This document shows, one piece after another, positions 7,507 to 15,196 of a DNA stretch of 44,564 nt. Position 1 is the stretch's first letter, and every line of letters begins with the position of its first letter. The position numbers were made by a program, and so were the translations under genes. The DNA comes from Desulfobacteraceae bacterium UBA2174. Its GTDB lineage: Bacteria; Desulfobacterota; Desulfobacteria; Desulfobacterales; UBA2174. The stretch covers positions 1-44,564 of the forward strand of contig DCWA01000001.1 of assembly GCA_002327445.1 (NCBI GenBank). The letters run 5' to 3'. The notes beneath the pieces were generated by a model that had not been told where the DNA came from, did no database searches, and worked only from the letters and a program-made list of their open reading frames with translations.

Positions 7507-7875
7507 TCAATGGCGGCCGTGGCCATGCCGGCGCTGGCGCCGGCGGCATCCGGGCATCCGGTGGCAGGCAGCGGTGCGCCCGCGGGCCAGAAAGCCGGCC
7601 AACACCGCCTCCACCGGGCCGCAGACCTCCGCCCAAACGCGCATTCCGGCCGCAGCCAAAGCCGCCTCCATGGTTCTGGAGATCGCCCCGCAAATCAGCA
7701 CGTCGATTCCCAACGCCCTGAGTTGCGCCACCCGGTTCAAGGGGTCCTGCCCCGTGACGGAGACATCGCTGCGCCCCACCTCCCGGCCATTTTCAGTTTC
7801 CACGACCAGGAGCCGACCGCAGACATCGAACACCGGTGACAAGCGCCCCTGCCAATGCGGAATGGCAATCTTCAT
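7507..7875 (-). CDS. NifX/NifB-like FeMo-cofactor-binding-domain protein
   Basis: A 122-residue protein of the dinitrogenase iron-molybdenum cofactor family (NifX, NafY C-terminus, MTH1175). The N-terminal strand MKIAIPHWQGRLSPVFDVC is diagnostic, followed by VVETENG, the ALGIDVLICGAIS core and AEVCGPVEAVLAGFLAG. The ATG at 7875 is preferred because it gives this canonical start; an in-frame ATG at 7899 adds eight residues. No nitrogenase gene is present, so this is probably one of the many stand-alone members in anaerobes that may carry or sense Fe-S/Mo clusters. The divergent sigma-54 activator 200 bases away is the likely regulator. Confidence 0.82.
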   Translation of the reverse strand: MKIAIPHWQGRLSPVFDVCGRLLVVETENGREVGRSDVSVTGQDPLNRVAQLRALGIDVLICGAISRTMEAALAAAGMRVWAEVCGPVEAVLAGFLARGRTAACHRMPGCRRRQRRHGHGRH

Positions 7876-7887
7876 GCCTATCGGTAA

Positions 7888-7903
7888 AGCAAATGACATG
7901 CCG
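7888..7903 (-). promoter_or_regulatory. Candidate sigma-54 promoter (-24/-12)
   Basis: On the minus strand CGGCATGTCATTTGCT matches the sigma-54 consensus TGGCACG-n4-TTGCW at all positions but two, with the invariant GG and GC elements 12 bases apart. It points to the NifX-like operon and faces a sigma-54 activator gene. The predicted transcript would start only two or three bases before the 7875 ATG, which is unusual. Confidence 0.4.
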
Positions 7904-7988
7904 GCATTTCAAATCAGTCCGAAAAATATTTTTTATCAATTTTTCAATTAGATATAAATTTTAGACAATCGTCCCCAAAATTCATATC

Positions 7989-8001
7989 ATGCAAATTGCA
8001 T
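7989..8001. promoter_or_regulatory. Palindrome in the divergent control region
   Basis: ATGCAA-A-TTGCAT is a perfect 13-base palindrome in the AT-rich gap between the NifX-like gene and the sigma-54 activator gene. It could be an upstream activator site for the sigma-54 regulator, about 90-110 bases upstream of the candidate -24/-12 element, which is a usual distance. Confidence 0.35.
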
Positions 8002-8075
8002 TTATATGTTTATAGTTGTATTGCAAATTAAAATGTTATCGATTGCACCTTACCATCTTTTTGACCGAATCCGTC

Positions 8076-9437
8076 ATGATGTCTGAACCCAGCCCCCATC
8101 CCATTTTGGACGCCATCAACGAAGGCGTATTTACCGTCGACCTCGACCGGCGGATCACCGGGTTCAACCGGGCCGCCGAACGCATCACCGGCGTCCGCCG
8201 CGCCGAAGCCATGGGTCGCCACTGCTTCGAGGTCTTCCGCGCCGACATCTGCGAAACCGGCTGTGCCGTGGCACGAACCCTGGAAACAGGCCAGCCGGTG
8301 ATCAACGCCGCCGCGCGCATCTACGCCGCCGGTGGCCGGCAGGTGCCCATCCGCATCTCCACCGCCCTGCTGCGCGACGCCGACGGCCGGATCATCGGCG
8401 CCGTTGAAACATTCCAGGACCTCACCCGCATCGAGCAACTGCAAAAGGAACTGGAGGCGCGCTACAGTTTCGAGGACATCATCGGCCGCAGCCCGGCCAT
8501 GCAGTCCCTCTTCGAGATCCTGCCCCGGGTGGCGGCCAGCGAAAGCACCGTCTTGATCTCCGGGGAATCCGGGACCGGCAAGGAACTGGTGGCCCTGGCC
8601 ATTCACAACCTCTCGCCCCGCAGCAAAGGCCCTTTTGTGGCCCTCAACTGCGGTGCCTTGCCCGACACCCTGCTGGAATCGGAGCTGTTCGGTTACAAGG
8701 CGGGGGCCTTCACCGACGCCCGCAAGGACAAGATCGGCCGTTTTGCCGCGGCCCAGGGCGGCACGCTGTTTCTCGACGAAATCGGTGACGTCTCGGCCGC
8801 CATGCAGGTCCGGTTGCTGCGCGCGGTGCAGGAACGCAGCGTGGAGCCGCTGGGCGCCATCCATCCCACGCCGGTGGACGTTCGGCTGGTGGCGGCCACC
8901 AACCAGGATCTGACGGCCCTGGTGCGCCAAGGCCGTTTCCGCGAAGACCTGTATTACCGCATCCGGGTGGTGGAACTGCGCCTGCCGCCCCTGCGGGAGC
9001 GCCGCGAAGACATCCCCCTGCTAGTGGACCATTTCATCGCCAGGTTGAACCGGTTGCAGGGCAAGGAAGTGGCCGGCGTTTCCAACGCGGTGCTCATGCG
9101 CCTGATGGAGCACGGCTACCCCGGCAACGTGCGGGAGCTGGAAAACATCCTGGAACACGCCTTCGTGCTCTGCCAACAAGGGCTCATCGACGTCGGCCAC
9201 CTGCCGCCGGAACTGCGGCCGGCCGGTCCCGCCGAGGCCGTCCCCGCGGGTCCCATGACCCTCAAGGCCATGGAGCGGCTCATGGTGACCGAAGCCTTGC
9301 GCCGCCACGGCGGCAACCGGCAGCAGGCCGCCGCCGAACTGGGCATCGATCCCAGCACCCTTTACCGCAAGATCCGGGATTTGAAGATCGCATCGCCGAT
9401 GGTGGACGGCCGCGGGCGGCGCTTCAAACAAGTTTAG
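8076..9437 (+). CDS. PAS-domain sigma-54-dependent transcriptional activator
   Basis: A 453-residue enhancer-binding protein with three parts. A PAS domain (about 5-118) contains C50, C59 and C63 (ADICETGC) that could sense redox or metal. The AAA+ domain (about 132-370) has Walker A GESGTGKE (163-170), Walker B FLDE (232-235) and arginine-finger region FREDLYYRIRVVEL. The C-terminus holds a Fis-type helix-turn-helix near RRHGGNRQQAAAELGID. The sigma-54-contacting loop reads GAFTDA (210-215) instead of the usual GAFTGA, a variant known in some family members. The frame is open to 8016, but ATG 8076/8079 gives the usual start. It is divergent from the NifX-like operon, which it probably controls. 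Confidence 0.92.
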   Translation: MMSEPSPHPILDAINEGVFTVDLDRRITGFNRAAERITGVRRAEAMGRHCFEVFRADICETGCAVARTLETGQPVINAAARIYAAGGRQVPIRISTALLRDADGRIIGAVETFQDLTRIEQLQKELEARYSFEDIIGRSPAMQSLFEILPRVAASESTVLISGESGTGKELVALAIHNLSPRSKGPFVALNCGALPDTLLESELFGYKAGAFTDARKDKIGRFAAAQGGTLFLDEIGDVSAAMQVRLLRAVQERSVEPLGAIHPTPVDVRLVAATNQDLTALVRQGRFREDLYYRIRVVELRLPPLRERREDIPLLVDHFIARLNRLQGKEVAGVSNAVLMRLMEHGYPGNVRELENILEHAFVLCQQGLIDVGHLPPELRPAGPAEAVPAGPMTLKAMERLMVTEALRRHGGNRQQAAAELGIDPSTLYRKIRDLKIASPMVDGRGRRFKQV

Positions 9438-9536
9438 GATGGCTGCCGGAGACGCATCCCCTTGCGGTGGGTGCCCCCCTCGCCCCCTCGGCTTGAGCAC
9501 CTGCCGGATCCTCCAGGGGAGGCACCGGGCGCACGG

Positions 9537-10145
9537 TCAAACTTTCTGAAATAGACGGTAGAAACGCAGAACTCTTTGAATATACTCCTGAGTTTCGGGA
9601 AACGGGGGAATGGTGCGGTACTGTTCCACCGCACCGGGGCCGGCGTTGTAGGCCGCCAGGGCCAACTGGAGGTCCTGGCCGAAGCGTTCGAGCATTTCCC
9701 TCAGGTACCGGACGCCGCCCATGATGTTCTGGTGCGGGTTGAACGGATCGGCCACTTCCAGGATATCCAGGTTGGCGGGCATGATCTGCATCAGCCCCAG
9801 GGCGCCACGCCTGGAAACGGCCTGGGGGTCGAAGTCCGATTCGGCTTTGATGACCGCCTTGATCAAAGCATGGGGAACGCCGTGACGCTGCGCCGCCTCG
9901 GCGATGATGGGGTCATACCGGTCCGGCATCCCCGGCCTGGGGCGGGAGGGTCGCGGCTCGCGCAGGTAGAACTTGTACTTGCCGGAGGTCGGCGCATTGG
10001 TGAAGTGCATCACCCCGTTGCGATCCACGTAACGGTAGATGTCGGCCAACGCCGGAGACCCCGCCGCCAGCATCCCCGCCACCAGCATCAGGCGGCATCC
10101 CCAGCACCGCATCACTGCCAAATAGAATCGTTTGCCCCGTATCAC
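9537..10145 (-). CDS. Lytic transglycosylase with DUF4124 N-terminus
   Basis: A 202-residue periplasmic SLT-type transglycosylase that cleaves peptidoglycan glycan strands with formation of anhydro-muropeptides. A signal peptide ends near residue 34 (SPALA), followed by a DUF4124-like segment (DIYRYVDRNGVMHFTNAP, 35-52) and the SLT domain (about 76-195) with catalytic Glu102 in KAESDFDPQAVS, the GALGLMQIMPA motif and LALAAYNAGPGAV. It starts with GTG at 10145, immediately after the OsmC stop codon (TGAGTG), so the two genes are translationally linked. The GAGG inside the end of the OsmC gene serves as its ribosome-binding site. Confidence 0.9.
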   Translation of the reverse strand: MIRGKRFYLAVMRCWGCRLMLVAGMLAAGSPALADIYRYVDRNGVMHFTNAPTSGKYKFYLREPRPSRPRPGMPDRYDPIIAEAAQRHGVPHALIKAVIKAESDFDPQAVSRRGALGLMQIMPANLDILEVADPFNPHQNIMGGVRYLREMLERFGQDLQLALAAYNAGPGAVEQYRTIPPFPETQEYIQRVLRFYRLFQKV

Positions 10146-10559
10146 TCAACCCTCGTCGGCAAGAATTTCGAATTCGGTCTCGATCCGGGCCACGGCACTG
10201 ATGGTGGCCGCCACCGAGCAGTACTTTTTGATCGACAGGGCAATAGCCTGGGATACCGCCTTTTCAGTCAGGGCATGCCCCTTGAGCCGATAGTGGATCC
10301 GAATCGTGTGGTAGGCCCACGGCGGCCGCGGGTTGCGCTGCCCGTCCACCGATACTTCGAAAAAGGTCAACGGGCATCTCTTTTTCTCCATGATTTCCAC
10401 GACGTCATAGCCCGAGCAGGCCGCCAGGGACACCAGCAGCATCTCGCTGGGACGAACCCCGCGGGCGGGATTGTCCCCTGACAGCACAATACTGTGGCCG
10501 TTGGTGTCGGTCCCCACGAACTGGCGGGCCTGGACCCAGTTGACCGTTATCGTCGGCAT
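10146..10559 (-). CDS. OsmC-family peroxidase-like protein
   Basis: A 137-residue OsmC/YhfA-type protein. OsmC enzymes reduce organic peroxides with a cysteine pair, and both cysteines are present: Cys48 in SLAACSGYDVVEIM and Cys114 in KKYCSVAATIS. The segment NPARGVRPSEMLLVSLAAC is family-typical. Members without peroxide activity exist (YhfA branch), so the activity is inferred. It lies between a hypothetical gene (12 bases upstream) and the transglycosylase (adjacent), apparently one operon starting near 11050. Confidence 0.88.
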   Translation of the reverse strand: MPTITVNWVQARQFVGTDTNGHSIVLSGDNPARGVRPSEMLLVSLAACSGYDVVEIMEKKRCPLTFFEVSVDGQRNPRPPWAYHTIRIHYRLKGHALTEKAVSQAIALSIKKYCSVAATISAVARIETEFEILADEG

Positions 10560-10571
10560 GCCATCTTTCCC

Positions 10572-11024
10572 TCAGTTGGCGGGTTCTTCGCGGAGAACGC
10601 CCGGTTGCGGTGCGTCGGCGTACCAGCGGCTCTTTTGCAGGGCATCGGCATATCGCCGCAAAACGTAATTGCGGGCGAACGCCGGCCGGACCATGTAGCG
10701 CCGGACACCGTCCAGGTACCGTTGCACCATCTCCTGCATCACCTCGTCCTTGCGGTCGGCTTCGATGAAGGTGTGCGCGAGGCGTTTTTCAAACACCACC
10801 GGATCGCCGAGCAGGCGGCGGATCTCCTCCGGCCCGGCGGTTGCCGAAGCCCCGGGCGGCAGCGCCGCAGCCACTGGAATCACCAGGCGGAACACGGCCG
10901 CCACCCGCCATCGGTCTCCGGCCAAATGGCGGCTGGCATCGTAGACTTCCAGTAGCATGTCGCCGTCAAGGGTCTCGCTTCGGATCGGTTCTGATTTTCC
11001 GGTGGCGTCACTGTTTTCCGCCAT
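10572..11024 (-). CDS. Conserved hypothetical protein
   Basis: A soluble 150-residue protein not assigned to a family. The first 20 residues are polar (ENSDATGKSEPIRSETLDGD); an alternating hydrophobic stretch LEVYDASRHLAGDRWRV, then VAAVFRLVIPVAA, looks beta-rich; and the C-terminal half is helical and charged (RYLDGVRRYMVRPAFARNYV). No metal or nucleotide motif is visible. The start at 11024 follows GGAGGG at a good distance. As first gene of the unit with OsmC and the transglycosylase it may belong to a stress-response group. Confidence 0.7.
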   Translation of the reverse strand: MAENSDATGKSEPIRSETLDGDMLLEVYDASRHLAGDRWRVAAVFRLVIPVAAALPPGASATAGPEEIRRLLGDPVVFEKRLAHTFIEADRKDEVMQEMVQRYLDGVRRYMVRPAFARNYVLRRYADALQKSRWYADAPQPGVLREEPAN

Positions 11025-11263
11025 CGTGGTCCCTCCTGGGCTCAGTATCGAGAATTCATATTGATATTCAATTGCTTATAATGAATTTGAACCGCTTCGT
11101 AAAGTACCTGGCGCAAACGGCGGCGGGAAAAGGGCTTCAAACCGCCACGGCTCTATGTTAGCAGCACGTGGATCGACAGGATCGGCGGATTTCCGTTTTG
11201 CGGGCGCCGTTTCGCCGAGGCCAACCGGGTTGCGGCGGCATGACAGGGGAGGGAGAACCATCG

Positions 11264-12136
11264 ATGGTGCTGCGCGGATATTTGTTCATTATCGCCGCCG
11301 CCTTGCTCTGGGGCAACATCGGACCCTTTTCGCGGCTGGCCTTCAGCCAAGGGATCGGTCCGATGGAAGTGGCCTTCTGGCGGGCGGTCATGGCATGGGG
11401 CCTCTTTGCCGCCCACGCTGCCCTTCGGCGTGAGGTGGGCTTGCAGCGGCGTGACCTGGGCCACATCGTCGTCTTTGCCCTATTGGGAGTAACGGCGTTT
11501 TACGCCAGCTACCAGGTCGCCGTGAATCGGGGCGGGGCCGCCCTGGCCGCCGTGCTTCTGTACACCGGCCCGGCCTGGGTCGCGGTGATGGCCCGCGTCG
11601 TTTTCAAAGAGGCATTGACCCCGGTCAAGCTCCTGGCCCTGGGCCTCACCTTGGCCGGAGTGGTAGCGGTGGCCGCCGGCGGCGGCGATTCCGGTCTGGA
11701 AAGCGGCTTTGATCTGCTGGCCATCGGCGCCGGCCTCTGTTCCGGATTTTGCTACGCCCTGTACTACATCTACGGCAAGCATTTTTCCGGCCGCTACAGT
11801 TCGCCGAACCTGTTTCTTTACCTGCTGCCCATCGGGGCCGTCTCGCTCTACCCGCTGGTGGATTTCAGCCCCAAGACGCCCACGGCCTGGCTCGCCATGG
11901 TCGCGCTGGCCTTTTTCTGCACCTACGGTGCCTATTTTTGTTATTATTTGGGATTGCATCATCTGGAAGCATCCCGGGCCGCAATCACCGCCACCCTCGA
12001 ACCGGTGGTGGCCGCGGTTGTGGCCTACTTCTGGTGGGGGGAATACTTCAGTTTCCTGGGATACGCCGGTAGCGCGGCGATTCTGGCCGCCGTGGTGCTG
12101 GTGGTCTGGGACGGCACCCGGCGGACACCGCACTGA
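11264..12136 (+). CDS. EamA/DMT-superfamily transporter
   Basis: An inner-membrane protein of 290 residues with two EamA repeats and about ten helices (first at GYLFIIAAALLWGNIGPFSR, last at YAGSAAILAAVVLVVW). Drug/metabolite transporters of this type usually export amino acids or other small metabolites; the substrate cannot be read. The conserved ends of each repeat, FYASYQVAVNRGGAALAAVL and the second-half YYLGLHHLEASRAAITATLE, are plain. The ATG at 11264 is chosen because GGGAGGGAG precedes it; longer frames start before any ribosome-binding site. No neighbour points to a substrate. Confidence 0.88.
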   Translation: MVLRGYLFIIAAALLWGNIGPFSRLAFSQGIGPMEVAFWRAVMAWGLFAAHAALRREVGLQRRDLGHIVVFALLGVTAFYASYQVAVNRGGAALAAVLLYTGPAWVAVMARVVFKEALTPVKLLALGLTLAGVVAVAAGGGDSGLESGFDLLAIGAGLCSGFCYALYYIYGKHFSGRYSSPNLFLYLLPIGAVSLYPLVDFSPKTPTAWLAMVALAFFCTYGAYFCYYLGLHHLEASRAAITATLEPVVAAVVAYFWWGEYFSFLGYAGSAAILAAVVLVVWDGTRRTPH

Positions 12137-12332
12137 ATCCGGTGGCATGGGAGGTTGGTGACACGTGGCAGGGGGGAAATGAGTTGAAAGGATTCGCCCC
12201 AGCGTGCCGGAAGGGCCCGGCAACAAGAATGCTCTGTGGCTGGGACAAGTTCCGAGGGAAAAAGCGGCGAGAAGCGGACGACGGATTAGTATGCAACGGG
12301 CGCCGGAGCCAGCCGCCGGCGCCCGCCACCGA

Positions 12333-12647
12333 TCAGTCTCCGAGGTTGCTAGCCGTGGCATCGGCCTTGAGGTGGGATTCCCATCTCTCGCCCCACATGT
12401 CGGGCACGGTCTCCTCCACCTCGACAATCTGCTCGTAGCTCACGTCCATCTGATCGAAGATCTTTTTCAACTCGGCGGAATCCGGCGCCAACCAGTAGCA
12501 GAAACGCCAACCGCCTTTTTCATCGAAGTAGGTGCGCACCCACTGGGCAGACTCGACCTGCGCCAATCGACGCCAATTGGCATGCACCTTTTTGCAATCG
12601 ATTCCCGGGTTGTGATGGACGGCGATGAATTTTTTCATTTTCCCCAT
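12333..12647 (-). CDS. Small DUF4242-like protein
   Basis: A 104-residue cytoplasmic protein, MGKMKKFIAVHHNPGIDCKK onwards, starting at 12647 after a strong AGGAGG. The HHNPGID start, the EKGGWRFCYWLAPDSAEL middle and the VEETVPDMWGERWE end recall small alpha/beta-barrel proteins of the DUF4242 (SCO4226-like, possible nickel-binding) type, with two His near the N-terminus (14, 15). The family link is tentative. A longer frame to 12716 exists without a ribosome-binding site. It seems to be a single gene. Confidence 0.65.
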   Translation of the reverse strand: MGKMKKFIAVHHNPGIDCKKVHANWRRLAQVESAQWVRTYFDEKGGWRFCYWLAPDSAELKKIFDQMDVSYEQIVEVEETVPDMWGERWESHLKADATASNLGD

Positions 12648-12965
12648 GGCTGACCTCCTTTTACGATTCGGGTGAATACCCCTGAGCTGACGGTTTCGGC
12701 CTATTGAGATGCCCATACGGTCTGATTCAGGACAAGGACCGTATTTTTTCGTTACTTTGAAAGAAGATCAATAAACGTGCCAGGAATTCTGAAAAAAAGA
12801 AGCGATAGTTTTCGATTGATTGGCAACCACTTTAAATAATTTGATAATTAAAATTTTTTGACTATTTAAAACGGCTGTTTGGAGATCTTCCGAAATGTTT
12901 TCGAGGCGTTACTTGGAACGCTCAAGACGTCACCCAAGCGTTACCTTCCGGTGAGGGAATGCCCA
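12648..12965. other. AT-rich intergenic region
   Basis: No protein gene is seen in these 318 bases. They hold the ribosome-binding site of the small gene on the left, a plus-strand intrinsic terminator (12715-12749, listed separately), and an AT-rich stretch (about 12760-12870) that should contain the promoter of the AttH-like gene, although no convincing -35/-10 pair was identified there. Confidence 0.5.
12715..12749 (+). terminator. Intrinsic terminator, orphan orientation
   Basis: ATACGGTC (12715-12722) pairs exactly with GACCGTAT (12737-12744) over a 14-base loop and runs into six T (12744-12749). It can end only a plus-strand transcript, yet the nearest annotated plus-strand gene ends at 12136 and a minus-strand gene lies between. 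It may mark the end of a small RNA or of an antisense transcript. Confidence 0.55.
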
Positions 12966-14096
12966 ATGGTTTCACGATGGCGGAGATGGGGATGGATGCT
13001 GATCCTGCTTTTGCTCTGTTCCTCAGCGGACGCAGAGGACGGCGCCCAGGCCGGAGACTACCGGAAAGTGACCGGCCCATGCGCCCTGCGTTTTCCCCGG
13101 GATCATGCCGATCATCCGGATTTCCGCACCGAATGGTGGTACTACACCGGCCATCTTCAAGCCGCCGACGGTGAAAATTTCGGCTTCCAGCTCACCTTCT
13201 TCCGGTACCGCATCGCTCCTCCGGCCGAGCGCGACAGGTGGCCCGCGCCGCCATCGGCATGGCGCTGCGACCAAGTGTACCTGGCCCATGCAGCCATCAC
13301 CGATGTGACCGCTGGCCGCCACCTAATCGCCGAGCGGTCCGCTCGCGCCGCGGTGGACCTGGCTGGCACCACCTTTGCCGCCGACGGGGTTTCCATCGCG
13401 GTCAACGATTGGACCGTGCATATCGGACCGAGCCTTCACCGCCTGGAAGCCGACGGCGGCGAATTTGCCTTTCAACTCGAACTGGCGCCGCTGAAACCGG
13501 TCACGGCGCACGGCCTCGACGGCTGCAGCCGCAAGGGAGATGCGCCTTCCCAGGCAAGTTGCTATTACTCGTTCACGCGCCTGGCAACCCGGGGAAATTT
13601 GCAAGTCGGAAAGAGGCGCCTGACCGTTTCAGGCCAGGCCTGGATGGACCACGAATTCAGCACGGCCCCCCTGGCAAAGGACCTGGTCGGCTGGGACTGG
13701 TTCAGCTTGCAGTTGGACGACGGCCGCGAATTGATGGTCTATGGGATGCGGCGACCGGATGGCACCTGGCACCCGGCCTCCAGCGGCACCCTGGTGATGC
13801 CCGATGGCGCCATCCGGCATTTGGCTTGCGATGAGATCGACTTGGTGGTGACCCGCCACTGGCGCAGCCCCCGTAGCGAGGCAGTGTATCCGGCCGGCTG
13901 GATCCTGACGGTAGCCGGAGAGTCCCTGGAGATCCACACCTTGCTCGACGACCAGGAAATGCGCACAGGCGCCACGACGGGCATCACTTACTGGGAAGGC
14001 GCAGTAAAGATTACCGGCCGCGGCGACAAATCCCTCAAAGGTTTGGGGTACGTTGAACTGACGGGCTATGCCGGCGCTTTCGATGCGCCCATTTGA
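12966..14096 (+). CDS. Exported AttH/CrtC-like lipocalin-fold protein
   Basis: A 376-residue protein with an N-terminal signal peptide (WRRWGWMLILLLLCSSADA, cleavage near 24) and a CrtC N-terminal lipocalin-like domain. Family motifs are FPRDHADHPDFRTEWWYYTG, GFQLTFFRYR, VYLAHAAITDV, SGQAWMDHEFST and GWDWFSLQLDDG. In the family these proteins include carotenoid 1,2-hydratases and AttH of attachment operons; many are secreted proteins of unknown function. No carotenoid genes are near, so hydratase activity is not claimed. The start at 12966 follows GAGGG and leads straight into the signal peptide; the frame is open to 12879. The exported form with no lipoprotein Cys suggests a periplasmic or secreted enzyme. 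Confidence 0.85.
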   Translation: MVSRWRRWGWMLILLLLCSSADAEDGAQAGDYRKVTGPCALRFPRDHADHPDFRTEWWYYTGHLQAADGENFGFQLTFFRYRIAPPAERDRWPAPPSAWRCDQVYLAHAAITDVTAGRHLIAERSARAAVDLAGTTFAADGVSIAVNDWTVHIGPSLHRLEADGGEFAFQLELAPLKPVTAHGLDGCSRKGDAPSQASCYYSFTRLATRGNLQVGKRRLTVSGQAWMDHEFSTAPLAKDLVGWDWFSLQLDDGRELMVYGMRRPDGTWHPASSGTLVMPDGAIRHLACDEIDLVVTRHWRSPRSEAVYPAGWILTVAGESLEIHTLLDDQEMRTGATTGITYWEGAVKITGRGDKSLKGLGYVELTGYAGAFDAPI

Positions 14097-14261
14097 GGCA
14101 TCTGCGGCCGAACGAATTCAAACCGCGGCGACTGTCGGGGTCTCATCGCACCGCCATGATCCAAATGAATGAAAAACTTGGCAGGGAAAGGGGCAAGAAA
14201 AGGGAGAGGGAGCGATGCCCCGCCCCCAGCCGGGGACGAAGCATCGATTTGAAGGACCGGC

Positions 14262-15122
14262 TTACTTGATCCAGGCGTCCACCTTGTCCGGATTCTCGTT
14301 GATCCAGCGCTTGGCGGCATCGTACGGCTCGCTGCCGTCGGCAATCCAACCCATCACCTGGCCGATTTCCGGCAGGGTCCAATTGAAGTTATCTAAAAAA
14401 TTATACACCTCGGGCATATCCTTCTCGAGCCCCTTGCGGACGACGGTGGCGACGTATTCTTCACCGCCGTAAACGCCCTTGGGATCCTTGAGGTACTTGA
14501 GATCCCAGCGGGCGAACTTCCAATGGGGGGTCCAGCCGGTAACGACCACCCACTCCTTGTTCTTGATCTTGTCGCCCAGCACGGCGGTCATGATGGGCCC
14601 GGTGCCCTCCATGAGCTCGAACTTGCCCAGATCGTAGTCCTTGAGTGCCTGTTCCGTCTTGGACATGATGCCGGCGCCCGGGTCGATGCCGATGATCTCA
14701 CCGTTGAACTTGTCGGCGTTGGCGTTCATCTCCTCGATGGAGTCGATGGTCACGTATGTCGGGACCACCAAGCCGATACCGGCGCCCTCGAGGTTGGTGC
14801 CAAGATTCTCAACATCGTCACCGACCTTTTCCAGGTAGTGACCGTGGGTCACCGGCAGCCAGGCGGTGGTCATCCCGTCCACGTCGCCGGTCGCCAGGGC
14901 CTGCCACATGGCCGCGGCGCTCACCGGCGTGATTTCCACGTCGTATCCGAGCTTTTCCTGCAAGACGGCGCTAACCACGTTGGTGCTGGCCGTGGCGCAG
15001 GCCCACTCCACATAGGCCAGTTCCACTTTCCCCTTGCTGGCGGCGGTGGCGGTGCCGGGGCCGAAGACGAGGCCCACTGCGACGATCAAGGCAACGACGG
15101 ACATCAGAAATTTCTTTTTCAT
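14262..15122 (-). CDS. Glycine betaine/proline ABC transporter, substrate-binding protein
   Basis: A 286-residue periplasmic binding protein of the ProX/OpuAC type. The signal peptide MKKKFLMSVVALIVAVGL ends near residue 26. Family features include VEWACATASTNVVSAVLQEK, the aromatic binding-site residues (WACA, AAAMWQALATGDVDGMTTAWLP with two Trp, GWTPHWKF with two Trp), and the C-terminal NPDKVDAWIK. The start is ATG 15122 after AAGGAGA. It is the last gene of the operon ATPase-permease-SBP. The tryptophan-rich pocket fits quaternary ammonium ligands such as glycine betaine, but choline-type ligands cannot be excluded. Confidence 0.9.
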   Translation of the reverse strand: MKKKFLMSVVALIVAVGLVFGPGTATAASKGKVELAYVEWACATASTNVVSAVLQEKLGYDVEITPVSAAAMWQALATGDVDGMTTAWLPVTHGHYLEKVGDDVENLGTNLEGAGIGLVVPTYVTIDSIEEMNANADKFNGEIIGIDPGAGIMSKTEQALKDYDLGKFELMEGTGPIMTAVLGDKIKNKEWVVVTGWTPHWKFARWDLKYLKDPKGVYGGEEYVATVVRKGLEKDMPEVYNFLDNFNWTLPEIGQVMGWIADGSEPYDAAKRWINENPDKVDAWIK

Positions 15123-15196
15123 GACGCGAATTCTCCTTTTCGATGATTTTTTGGTTCCCGTTTGCTCTCGATGCGGAAGATCCGCCGCAAGCGGCA

